DNA of 13,930 nucleotides, taken from NCBI GenBank assembly GCA_946405115.1, contig CAMJGB010000023.1, positions 1-13,930 on the forward strand, read 5' to 3'. Positions within the stretch are counted from its first letter, which is position 1, and each line of letters begins with the position of its first letter. The notes under the pieces were generated by a model that saw only the letters and a program-made list of their open reading frames with translations, was not told where the DNA came from and ran no database searches. Source of the stretch: an uncultured Clostridia bacterium (GTDB lineage Bacteria > Bacillota > Clostridia > Saccharofermentanales > Saccharofermentanaceae). Made by a program: the position numbers and the translations under genes. Of the stretch, positions 6,455 through 13,001 are shown one piece after another.

Positions 6455-7746
6455 TAGGCCCGGATCAGGTACAATACTTTCTCACGAATTCGGAAGACTC
6501 GATATGCATCATATCGACTTCCGGAGAATTGTTGTACACCAATCCGGCTGCTGAAAGGCTTTTCGGCATATCGGGAGAAGAAGGCGTAAAGATCTGGAAC
6601 GCCATTCCCTATGTAGAAGGCAACGACGACCTGATACAGATGTTTATCGATTCCATCATGAACAAGGATACCTCGCAGGAGGTAATCGTTGACTATTGGA
6701 ATACGGAAGGCAAGGTTTATAACCTGCACGTAAAGATGACGTTTTTTAAGCAGGACCCTCCTGTCTACCTCATCGTTATTACGGATCTTACGCAGCTGTT
6801 CAAGGTTAACTCCGCGCTCGTAAGATACACGTCGCCTGACATAGCCGACTATGCCCTCATGACAGCAGAAGGACAGAAGAGCGGCGGCGTTAAGAAAAGC
6901 GTCACCATTCTGATGAGCGACTTAAGAGGCTTCACCGTATTAGGTTCCAAGCTTTCAGCCGAGACTTTGATCACGGTTCTTAATCATTACTTCGAGGCCA
7001 TGGTTGCCGTTATTCAAAAGTACGGCGGCACTGTAATCGAGTTCTTAGGCGACGGCATCTTCACGGTCTTTGGTGCACCCAAGGATCTGCCTGATCATGC
7101 GACCCGTGCTTCCAAGTGTGCAGTCGAGATGCAGAAGGCCCTGAAGCAAGTTAATGAGTGGAACAAAGAGAACGGATACCCGACTCTTGAGATGGGTATC
7201 GCCATCAATTCCGGAGATGCTGTCGTAGGCAACATCGGTTCCGAGAAGAAGATGAAGTACGGCTGTATGGGCGCGACCGTAAACACCACCGGACGTCTCG
7301 AGGGACTCACGGTCGGCGGCCAGGTGTTCATTTCCGAGAACACGAAGAAAGAGATAGAAGAATTCGTAAGCGTTGTATCCGAGGGCAAATTCCTTCCCAA
7401 GGGTTCACCGGTGGAGCTTACATACTACGAGATTGATGGTGTTGGGGAAGTCCATCTCGACGACGATGAGAAGACAACTATTACGTGGAAAGAAGACGAA
7501 GCGGTATCAGATTGTCTTGTCTACCTCATCGAAGGAAAGACGGTAGTAGAAGAATCGTTCAAGGGCAGGATGCTTAAGACCTCCGATAACAACAGGTTCG
7601 CCTTGCTCGAATCGGAGCTGGTACTTGCCCCGAAGATCAACATCATGATCAGGAAAGACGACGATGTTATCTACGCGAAGGTTATAAAACAGGAAGAAAG
7701 TAATTACGTCGTGTGTTTCACGGCGATATCAAAAATAAACATCTAA
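6451..7746 (+). CDS. PAS-class III nucleotidyl (adenylate/guanylate) cyclase
   Basis: A 431-residue cytosolic enzyme. Residues 1-115 form a PAS-like sensor (SGELLYTNPAAERLFGISGE at 24-43, ending YLIVITDLT). Residues 148-295 form the class III cyclase domain. The metal-binding aspartates are Asp157 (MSDLRGFT) and Asp201 (FLGDGIF); the transition-state residues are Asn278 and Arg282 (TVNTTGRLEG). Base-selecting positions are unusual: Glu197 replaces the Lys of ATP-specific enzymes, and Gly271 then Cys272 stand where Asp or Thr is usual, so GTP may be the substrate. Residues 341-431 form a C-terminal beta-rich tail I cannot assign (ending YVVCFTAI; only vaguely PilZ-like). No membrane segment is present. 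The gene overlaps the dual-CNB gene by 4 bp and a terminator follows, giving a two-gene signalling operon. Cyclase identity is secure; the nucleotide made is not. Confidence 0.92.
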   Translation: MIGPDQVQYFLTNSEDSICIISTSGELLYTNPAAERLFGISGEEGVKIWNAIPYVEGNDDLIQMFIDSIMNKDTSQEVIVDYWNTEGKVYNLHVKMTFFKQDPPVYLIVITDLTQLFKVNSALVRYTSPDIADYALMTAEGQKSGGVKKSVTILMSDLRGFTVLGSKLSAETLITVLNHYFEAMVAVIQKYGGTVIEFLGDGIFTVFGAPKDLPDHATRASKCAVEMQKALKQVNEWNKENGYPTLEMGIAINSGDAVVGNIGSEKKMKYGCMGATVNTTGRLEGLTVGGQVFISENTKKEIEEFVSVVSEGKFLPKGSPVELTYYEIDGVGEVHLDDDEKTTITWKEDEAVSDCLVYLIEGKTVVEESFKGRMLKTSDNNRFALLESELVLAPKINIMIRKDDDVIYAKVIKQEESNYVVCFTAISKINI

Positions 7747-7756
7747 CACAAGCAAG

Positions 7757-7785
7757 CCCCGTGAACAATTCGCGGGGTTTTCTTT
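7757..7785 (+). terminator. Rho-independent terminator of the CNB-cyclase operon
   Basis: CCCCGTGAA (7757-7765) pairs with TTCGCGGGG (7769-7777), with one T-G wobble and a 3-base loop, followed by TTTTCTTT. It closes the operon 11 bp after the cyclase stop codon. Confidence 0.85.
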
Positions 7786-7818
7786 ATCTCATTGCGATTC
7801 TATACACATACACCCCCT

Positions 7819-7824
7819 TATAAT
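7819..7824 (+). promoter_or_regulatory. Candidate -10 box for the SulP gene
   Basis: A perfect TATAAT lies about 100 bp before the SulP ATG. No good -35 box stands at the normal distance (TTGCGA is 21 bp away). A TTGATT at 7847-7852 is an alternative -35 with a poor -10. The intervening 7825-7910 holds nothing else I can name. Confidence 0.3.
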
Positions 7825-7925
7825 GCGCGTTCTAATGTGCAATAAGTTGATTTTTGCCGCAGCACCTTTTATTTAAAAGAACATGTGGGTAGAATTAACG
7901 CTGCTTTATTGGAAAGGAACGTATT

Positions 7926-9566
7926 ATGGGTAAGAATAAGAGACCGTTCTTCGCGCATTATGCGAAGATCTTCAGAAATGAGTTTAAAGGTTACAACAGC
8001 AAGTTCTTCATCAACGATCTTACTGCAGGTATAACAGTCGGTGCCGTAGCATTGCCTCTCGCACTCGCATTCGGTGCTGCAAGCGTTGACCAGGATCACC
8101 TCGCGATCGGTATCGCAGGCGGTCTCATCACAGCCATCATCGCAGGTATCGTATCCGGCCTTCTCGGCGGCGGTTCCTTCCAGATCTCAGGTCCTACGGG
8201 AGCCATGGCGGTAATCCTCGGAACCATAGTTTCAGGTGAGTACGGACTTCAGGGAATGTTCATGGCAACATTCATCTCGGGTATCGTTCTCCTCGTCGCA
8301 GGTCTCCTCCGATTCGGACGATTCGTTCAGTTCATTCCTAAGCCTGTTGTCACGGGCTTTACCTCGGGTATCGCGCTCGTAATCGCGATCGGCCAGCTCG
8401 GCAACGCATTCGGCGTTAATGCAGCAGCTGAAGGCACAATCGGCAAGGTATTGGCATTCGCTCACAACATCGGCGACATGAGCATCCCCACGGTATGCAT
8501 CGCAGGTCTCGTCGTTGTTATCATGGCTCTCTACCCCAAGAAGCTTGCGAAGTACGTTCCCTCTTCCCTCGTTGCCATCATCATTGCAACAGCAGTAGTT
8601 AAGATCGTTAACCTCGACGTTAAGACGATCGGATCCATCCCGAGCTCCCTCATCAATGCTGAGGTTCTTAACATCGGCGCCGTAGATCTTACAATGATCG
8701 CTTCCATCTCCAAGTACGCAGTTACAATTGCTCTCCTCGGCATGATCGAGAGCCTTTTGTGCGGTACAGCAGCAGCTTCAATGAAAAAGGAGAAGTTCGA
8801 CTCTAACGTAGAGCTCATCGCTCAGGGTATCGCCAACATGGCAGTGCCTTTCGCAGGCGGTGTTCCTTCCACTGCAGCCATCGCACGTACTTCCGTAGCT
8901 ATCAAGAGCGGATGCAGAACAAGACTTACTTCCGTGTTCCAGTCCCTCTTCCTTATCCTGTGCATGTTCGTGCTCGCACCCCTTATCGGCATGGTACCGT
9001 ATTCTGCCCTCGCAGGCGTACTTTTCGTTACGGCATACAAGATGAACGACACTAAGACGATCAAGGGCTACTTCAAGCACGGCCTCAAGGATGCGATCGC
9101 TTCCTGCTTCATCACCATGGCAGCAACGGTCATCCTCGACCTCACTTACGCCATCGTAATCGGTGTTGCCCTCTCCATGATCCTCACGATAAGCAAACTC
9201 GCTGACATCCGTGTTAACGTCGAGGAAGAGACTCTCATCAACAACAGAGATGCTGCCATCGTTTACAGCGTCGGCGCTTACTTCTTCGCCAACGGCAAGC
9301 AACTTAAGAAAGCCATCGAAAAGTGCAAGAAGCGCTACGACACTTACATCCTCTCCTTCAGAGGCGTTGTCTTCGTAGACGTTTCCGCTGAGACTGAGTT
9401 CGTCGAAGCCATCGACTACATCAAGAGCTTGGGCTCCGACTTCTGCTTCGTAGGATTGAACGAGGATGTTAACGGAGCCCTCGAGAAGATCGGCTTCCAG
9501 GAGCAGATCGGGCGCGAACACTTCTACCCCAACCTCGAGGATTACGTCGCTTCTATCACTAAGTAA
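7926..9566 (+). CDS. SulP-family inorganic anion transporter with C-terminal STAS domain
   Basis: A 546-residue SLC26/SulP-type membrane transporter. After a basic N-terminus comes the family start motif NDLTAGITVGAVALPLALAF (30-49), then the signature FQISGPTGAMAVIL (85-98), and about 11-12 hydrophobic segments up to residue 425. A cytoplasmic STAS domain follows (about 440-546), with the DVSAETEF loop near its centre. The length is normal for the family. Members carry sulfate, bicarbonate, molybdate or dicarboxylates by proton or sodium coupling; nothing nearby (no sulfate-assimilation or carbonic-anhydrase gene) identifies the ion here. The start is preceded by GGAAAGGA. Codon use is strongly C-ending (ATC, CTC, GTC) compared with neighbours, which suggests high expression. 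It is a single gene between two terminators. Confidence 0.93.
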   Translation: MGKNKRPFFAHYAKIFRNEFKGYNSKFFINDLTAGITVGAVALPLALAFGAASVDQDHLAIGIAGGLITAIIAGIVSGLLGGGSFQISGPTGAMAVILGTIVSGEYGLQGMFMATFISGIVLLVAGLLRFGRFVQFIPKPVVTGFTSGIALVIAIGQLGNAFGVNAAAEGTIGKVLAFAHNIGDMSIPTVCIAGLVVVIMALYPKKLAKYVPSSLVAIIIATAVVKIVNLDVKTIGSIPSSLINAEVLNIGAVDLTMIASISKYAVTIALLGMIESLLCGTAAASMKKEKFDSNVELIAQGIANMAVPFAGGVPSTAAIARTSVAIKSGCRTRLTSVFQSLFLILCMFVLAPLIGMVPYSALAGVLFVTAYKMNDTKTIKGYFKHGLKDAIASCFITMAATVILDLTYAIVIGVALSMILTISKLADIRVNVEEETLINNRDAAIVYSVGAYFFANGKQLKKAIEKCKKRYDTYILSFRGVVFVDVSAETEFVEAIDYIKSLGSDFCFVGLNEDVNGALEKIGFQEQIGREHFYPNLEDYVASITK

Positions 9567-9572
9567 AAATAA

Positions 9573-9602
9573 GGCTCTTTAACAATGTTAAAGAGCCGTT
9601 TT
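9573..9602. terminator. Bidirectional terminator between SulP and the flavoprotein operon
   Basis: A perfect 11-bp stem, GGCTCTTTAAC pairing with GTTAAAGAGCC around an AAT loop, is followed by TTTT on the plus strand. On the minus strand it is followed by TTATTTTT (from the A-rich 9564-9572). It can stop both converging transcripts. Confidence 0.88.
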
Positions 9603-9611
9603 AATACGCTT

Positions 9612-10331
9612 TCACCCCTTCCAAGGTCTCACCTTGCCGATCCAACCGTTCTCTTTCCAGTACTTATAGTCGGTGTACTCCGGATCCTGCTTGCCAAGAT
9701 TCGTCTGGAGCATTCTGACAATGTAGAACTTCGCCTTCGCGGGAAGTTTTGCACGCGCGGGCTTGCTGTAGTCGATTGAAGCTGCTTTTCGCGCTGCAGC
9801 CTGAACCTTAGAAGTCATGTCCGCCGTCTTCTTCGCAGGCATCTTGTCCCAGTCGATCTCGCTCATGAGCTTAAAGCTTATGCATCTGATGTCGCTTATT
9901 CCCCACCATGAAAGGCTGTCCTTGATGTCCTTTGCCGATGACTTCTCGCCGGAGCCCAAGCACTGAGTGATAATCACAGCGCGCTTGCCGAACATCTCCT
10001 TGGCAGGTCTGTGCGGCATCCAGCGGTAGCCGAAGTGATCAAGCATTGCCTTCATCGCGCCCGTGCAGTGGAAGACATATGCAGGTGACGTGAATACCAG
10101 AAGATCAGCCTCGAGCAATGCCTTCTCGATCTTCTGAACATACTGGGCATCCTTACAGAGGTCCTGACGTGTTCTGAAGCACTGTGTGCAGCCGCAGCAA
10201 AAGCCCGGTAAGTCGCGTGGAAGGTAGAATTCAGTGATCTCGGCCTTGCCCTGGAATTCCGCGAGGAAGATCTCCTTGAGCCTGTATGTAACGCCTTTCT
10301 TCTCGGTGCCGTTAATAACCGTTATCTTCAT
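9612..10331 (-). CDS. Flavodoxin-fold NAD(P)H-dependent oxidoreductase with Cys cluster
   Basis: A 239-residue protein of the NADPH-dependent FMN reductase/iron-sulfur flavoprotein group. The N-terminal INGTEKKGVTYRLKE (6-20) is the FMN phosphate-binding loop. The Cys-rich FCCGCTQC at 44-51 plus Cys59 matches a common variant in anaerobe flavoproteins and could hold an Fe-S cluster or serve a redox role. SPAYVFHCTGAMKAMLDHF (82-100) is the characteristic FMN isoalloxazine-binding segment. A basic, Lys/Ala-rich C-terminal extension of about 60 residues follows. The gene starts inside the end of the TetR gene (ATGA, 4-bp overlap), so it is translated with it and very likely controlled by it. 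A role in reducing quinones, aromatic compounds or other electrophiles is inferred from family and regulator. Confidence 0.88.
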   Translation of the reverse strand: MKITVINGTEKKGVTYRLKEIFLAEFQGKAEITEFYLPRDLPGFCCGCTQCFRTRQDLCKDAQYVQKIEKALLEADLLVFTSPAYVFHCTGAMKAMLDHFGYRWMPHRPAKEMFGKRAVIITQCLGSGEKSSAKDIKDSLSWWGISDIRCISFKLMSEIDWDKMPAKKTADMTSKVQAAARKAASIDYSKPARAKLPAKAKFYIVRMLQTNLGKQDPEYTDYKYWKENGWIGKVRPWKG

Positions 10332-10948
10332 TCTATTGTCCTCCCGTAAAGTTTATCGAACTGTCTGAAGTGTTCTTCCAATATCTTGAGTGCCTCCTGC
10401 TCCTTCTCAGGTTCCCTGTCGCATACCGTGAGGAGCAGATATATCGGTGAGTAGAAGTGGAGTGTCATGACGGGTACGTTGTCTGTGACGAGAATGCCTT
10501 GAGAAACCAAAAGACCTAAGAGCATTCCCTGATAGCTTAGGGGCATCTCGTAGTACTGCTGCTGATAGACGTGCGCTAATTCCTTATCGTGGAACTGCTC
10601 TATCGTGAGCATCTTTCTGAAGCGCTTTGTGTAGTCGTCGTGAAGGTAGTAAAGGAACAGATTCTTGCCGAGCTCGATCATGCTCTCTTCGTTCATGGTC
10701 TTGTAGATGTCTGCATCTGCAGTCGGATCCATACCGTTGATGTTAAGGGTCCCCGCCTGCTCCATGAATCTGCTATTCATCTCGTCGATGATGGCATCGA
10801 AGATCGCCTGCTTGTTCTTGTAATGCTTATAAAGAGAAGGCGCCTTAATGCCGACTCTCTCGGCGATGTCGTTAACATAGACGTTGGCGTAACCCCGCTC
10901 TGAGAATAGAGTTAATGCTTCATCAAGAATCTTGTGCTTAGTATCCAT
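10328..10948 (-). CDS. TetR/AcrR-family transcriptional regulator
   Basis: A 206-residue repressor. Residues 1-50 are a typical TetR DNA-binding domain (KILDEALTLFSERGYANVYV, then IAERVGIKAPSLYKHYKNKQ containing the recognition helix). The rest is a divergent ligand-binding and dimerisation domain with no recognisable ligand signature. I chose the ATG at 10948 because AAAGAGGAG lies just before it; the frame runs open to an ATG at 10990, but that codon lies over the -10 box and so cannot be in the transcript. Its own promoter is covered by two palindromes, so it almost certainly represses itself and the flavoprotein gene that overlaps its 3' end by 4 bp. The inducer is unknown, perhaps a substrate of the flavoprotein. 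Confidence 0.93.
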   Translation of the reverse strand: MDTKHKILDEALTLFSERGYANVYVNDIAERVGIKAPSLYKHYKNKQAIFDAIIDEMNSRFMEQAGTLNINGMDPTADADIYKTMNEESMIELGKNLFLYYLHDDYTKRFRKMLTIEQFHDKELAHVYQQQYYEMPLSYQGMLLGLLVSQGILVTDNVPVMTLHFYSPIYLLLTVCDREPEKEQEALKILEEHFRQFDKLYGRTIE

Positions 10949-10968
10949 GCGAACTCCTCTTTCTTGTT

Positions 10969-10986
10969 GGCTAATTAGGATTAGCC
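10969..10986. promoter_or_regulatory. TetR operator 1 (18-bp palindrome)
   Basis: GGCTAATTAGGATTAGCC is a perfect 7-bp inverted repeat with a 4-bp centre (GGCTAAT-N4-ATTAGCC). It lies just downstream of the -10 box, over the expected transcription start of the TetR-flavoprotein operon. The half-sites are identical to operator 2. Confidence 0.85.
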
Positions 10987-10988
10987 AC

Positions 10989-11017
10989 ATTATAGGCTAA
11001 TTGTAATTAGCCGTCAA
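10989..11017 (-). promoter_or_regulatory. Sigma-A type promoter of the TetR-flavoprotein operon
   Basis: On the minus strand TTGACG (11012-11017) and TATAAT (10989-10994) are separated by exactly 17 bp, a near-consensus promoter. The spacer is almost entirely the second operator palindrome, so a bound repressor would block polymerase directly. Confidence 0.88.
10995..11012. promoter_or_regulatory. TetR operator 2 (18-bp palindrome)
   Basis: GGCTAATTGTAATTAGCC has the same GGCTAAT-N4-ATTAGCC half-sites as operator 1. It fills the spacer between the -35 and -10 boxes. The centres of the two operators are 26 bp apart, about 2.5 helical turns. Confidence 0.87.
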
Positions 11018-11032
11018 GAGGGCAAATAATTA

Positions 11033-11048
11033 CGCCCCTTACGGGGCG
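11033..11048 (-). terminator. Probable terminator of the EAL gene
   Basis: CGCCCC (11033-11038) pairs with GGGGCG (11043-11048) across a 4-base loop. On the minus strand it is followed by TAATTATTT, an imperfect T tract. It lies about 18 bp past the EAL stop and just before the TetR promoter. Confidence 0.6.
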
Positions 11049-11065
11049 CTTAATGCCTTAGATTA

Positions 11066-12814
11066 TTAGTAGAACTTCTTGTCGAGCCTTGCTTCGAACT
11101 CTTCGGGAGGAAGCGGCTTATCGTAGAAGAAGCCCTGTGCTATCTCGCAGTCGTTCTCGCGTAAGATGTCGATCTGCTTCTGCGTCTCAACACCCTCTAC
11201 TACGCACTCCATGCCAAGCTCGTGTGCCATCGATACAACGTGCTTAAACATAAGAAACGTAGCCTTGCGGGTTCTCTCATCACCGTCATCCGTAGGGAGG
11301 AAACAGCGGTCAACCTTGAGAACATTCCAGGGGATCGCGCGGATGAGATTCATGGATGAGTAGCCGACGCCGAAGTCATCGACGGCGGTATTGATACCCG
11401 CTTCATTAAGGCCTGCAACTATACGCTTCAAGTCACGGAACTGAACGTCCGTCGTTGTCTCAGTAAGCTCGATCTCTATGTATTCATGAGGTACGTTGTT
11501 ATCGTCGATCGTCTTAAGTATGCGCTCAAGAAGCGTCATATCAAGAAGGTGCTTTCTTGAGAAGTTAACTGAGATTCGGACTGCATTCTTGCCCTCATCA
11601 AGTCGTTTTCTTATGTCCTTGCATGCGCGGTTCAGCATATAGAAATCCAATGCACAGATATCGGTATTCTGCTCAAGGATCGGAATGAATTCAGCAGGAA
11701 GCACGAGCTTGCCGTCCGTAAGCCAGCGGCTCAACGCCTCGGCTCCGATAATCTCGTTAGTTCTTATGTCTACCTTAGGCTGATAGAGAACCTTGAAGTC
11801 TTCGTTCTTAAGGGATTCACGGAACCTCTTCTGGAACTGCTTCATCTTGTTCTTATATATCTCCATGCTCTCGTCGTAATAGACGATGGCACCTTCATCA
11901 CGTCTCTTCGCAACCATGGATGCCATGGTGGTTCTGTTCATGATGTCGCCCTGTGAGTGCAGTTCGAAGTCAGGGGGAAGTCTGAAGATTCCTGCACCTG
12001 CAGATACAAATATCTTACGCTCGCCGGTCTCACCGTAAGGAACAGCTGCGCCCGACAGAACCTTAACAACTGCATCCTCTTTCTCAGGAGGGAAGATTCC
12101 TACGAACTTATCGCCTCCGAGTCTTCCGAAGCAGCTTCTATCACCGCCTGCTTCCTGAAGCATCTTGCAGTAATTCTGAAGAACAGCATCGCCGTTAGGA
12201 CGGCCGATGTCGTTGTTGACTATCGTGAAGTTATGAAGATCGAGGTGAACTGCCACCATACCGGGAAGCTTATGCTGCTCGTTAATGCGGGACATAAATC
12301 TCATAAATGCGCGGAAATTAGGAATCTCAAGATCGTCGTGGAATACAATTCTCTCGATGGTCTTCTGAAGTCTCTCACGCGAGATAAACGATGTGATTAC
12401 GTGAAGCATCAGACCGAGGTTTCTGATGTCTTCCTGGGCGTAAAGCTTGATGTGCTCTTCTTCGACAAAAAGCGAAGCAGTGATTACGACACCTGACTCG
12501 GGCTGGATACGAAGTCTGTAGAGAAGAACGCTTTCCTTGCCGTCATCAAAATCACAGAACACCTCTCCTACGCCGAGACGCTCATTAACGGTATTCTGAT
12601 AGAACTCGGATACACCCTTCGACAGATGGTAAGCATCACAGATATCTTGAATTAGCTTTACGTAAGTAGGCCTGTCGTATTTATGGGTTCCGTGCGTAAT
12701 CTCCACGAGCCTTCTTAAAAACTCGTTCGACTTAATTACGTCTATGAGCGGCTCCCTGTCGGGAATGCCGGGATATACATATACGCTGTGTCTTTGTACC
12801 TTATCTCCGGGCAT
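11066..12814 (-). CDS. EAL-domain c-di-GMP phosphodiesterase with degenerate GGDEF domain
   Basis: A 582-residue cytosolic protein (numbered from the ATG at 12814). Residues 1-155 form an N-terminal region without a motif I know. Residues 160-320 form a GGDEF domain whose signature is RLGGDKF (231-237): the Glu is Lys, so diguanylate cyclase activity is unlikely and the domain may be regulatory. Residues 335-582 form an EAL domain with the key residues present: EAL at 359-361 (Glu359), Asn417, ELTET (449-453), DDFGVGYSS (479-487), Lys500, VEGVET (539-544) and Gln560. It should hydrolyse c-di-GMP to pGpG. A GTG at 12826 is in frame, but AGTGAGG lies between it and the ATG at proper RBS distance, so the ATG is preferred. 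It is a single gene with its own promoter and terminator. Confidence 0.92.
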   Translation of the reverse strand: MPGDKVQRHSVYVYPGIPDREPLIDVIKSNEFLRRLVEITHGTHKYDRPTYVKLIQDICDAYHLSKGVSEFYQNTVNERLGVGEVFCDFDDGKESVLLYRLRIQPESGVVITASLFVEEEHIKLYAQEDIRNLGLMLHVITSFISRERLQKTIERIVFHDDLEIPNFRAFMRFMSRINEQHKLPGMVAVHLDLHNFTIVNNDIGRPNGDAVLQNYCKMLQEAGGDRSCFGRLGGDKFVGIFPPEKEDAVVKVLSGAAVPYGETGERKIFVSAGAGIFRLPPDFELHSQGDIMNRTTMASMVAKRRDEGAIVYYDESMEIYKNKMKQFQKRFRESLKNEDFKVLYQPKVDIRTNEIIGAEALSRWLTDGKLVLPAEFIPILEQNTDICALDFYMLNRACKDIRKRLDEGKNAVRISVNFSRKHLLDMTLLERILKTIDDNNVPHEYIEIELTETTTDVQFRDLKRIVAGLNEAGINTAVDDFGVGYSSMNLIRAIPWNVLKVDRCFLPTDDGDERTRKATFLMFKHVVSMAHELGMECVVEGVETQKQIDILRENDCEIAQGFFYDKPLPPEEFEARLDKKFY

Positions 12815-12847
12815 AGTACGCCTCACTTTACTTTAGTCGTTAACCCG

Positions 12848-12856
12848 ATTCTAACA
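12848..12856 (-). promoter_or_regulatory. Extended -10 promoter of the EAL gene
   Basis: On the minus strand TG-T-TAGAAT is an extended -10 element about 34 bp before the ATG at 12814. It is nearly the same as the element at 2687-2695. A TTCACA lies 20 bp upstream, too far for a standard -35. Confidence 0.5.
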
Positions 12857-12882
12857 ACGCATAGTTACGGTTATGTGAACAG

Positions 12883-12914
12883 ATAATAAGCAATTATTAA
12901 ATTCTTCTTATTAT
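12883..12914. repeat. Inverted repeat upstream of the EAL promoter
   Basis: ATAATAAG (12883-12890) and CTTATTAT (12907-12914) form a perfect 8-bp inverted repeat with a 16-bp AT-rich centre. It sits 27-66 bp upstream of the putative -10 box and could be a regulator site, although AT-rich sequence makes chance matches more likely. Confidence 0.4.
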
Positions 12915-12935
12915 TGGGCTGATCATTCAGGCAAG

Positions 12936-12977
12936 AAAAAGGACTGTCGAGCCCGGGGTTCAGGGCGTCGACAGTCC
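12936..12977 (-). terminator. Strong terminator of the solute-binding protein gene
   Basis: GGACTGTCGA (12941-12950) pairs perfectly with TCGACAGTCC (12968-12977), and an inner GCCC/GGGC extends the stem. On the minus strand it is followed by TTTTTCTT. It lies about 25 bp past the stop codon. Confidence 0.92.
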
Positions 12978-13001
12978 TCAAAAGCTGGGGAGCTTATTGG
13001 C

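Noticed and set aside
8778..9521. Minus-strand reading frame of 247 codons inside the SulP gene
   Set aside because: It is a mirror of strongly biased codon use in the SulP gene; no RBS or domain is seen.
10949..10990. Longer TetR protein starting at the ATG at 10990
   Set aside because: The codon overlaps the -10 region and operator 1 encodes the extra residues; a strong RBS marks the ATG at 10948.
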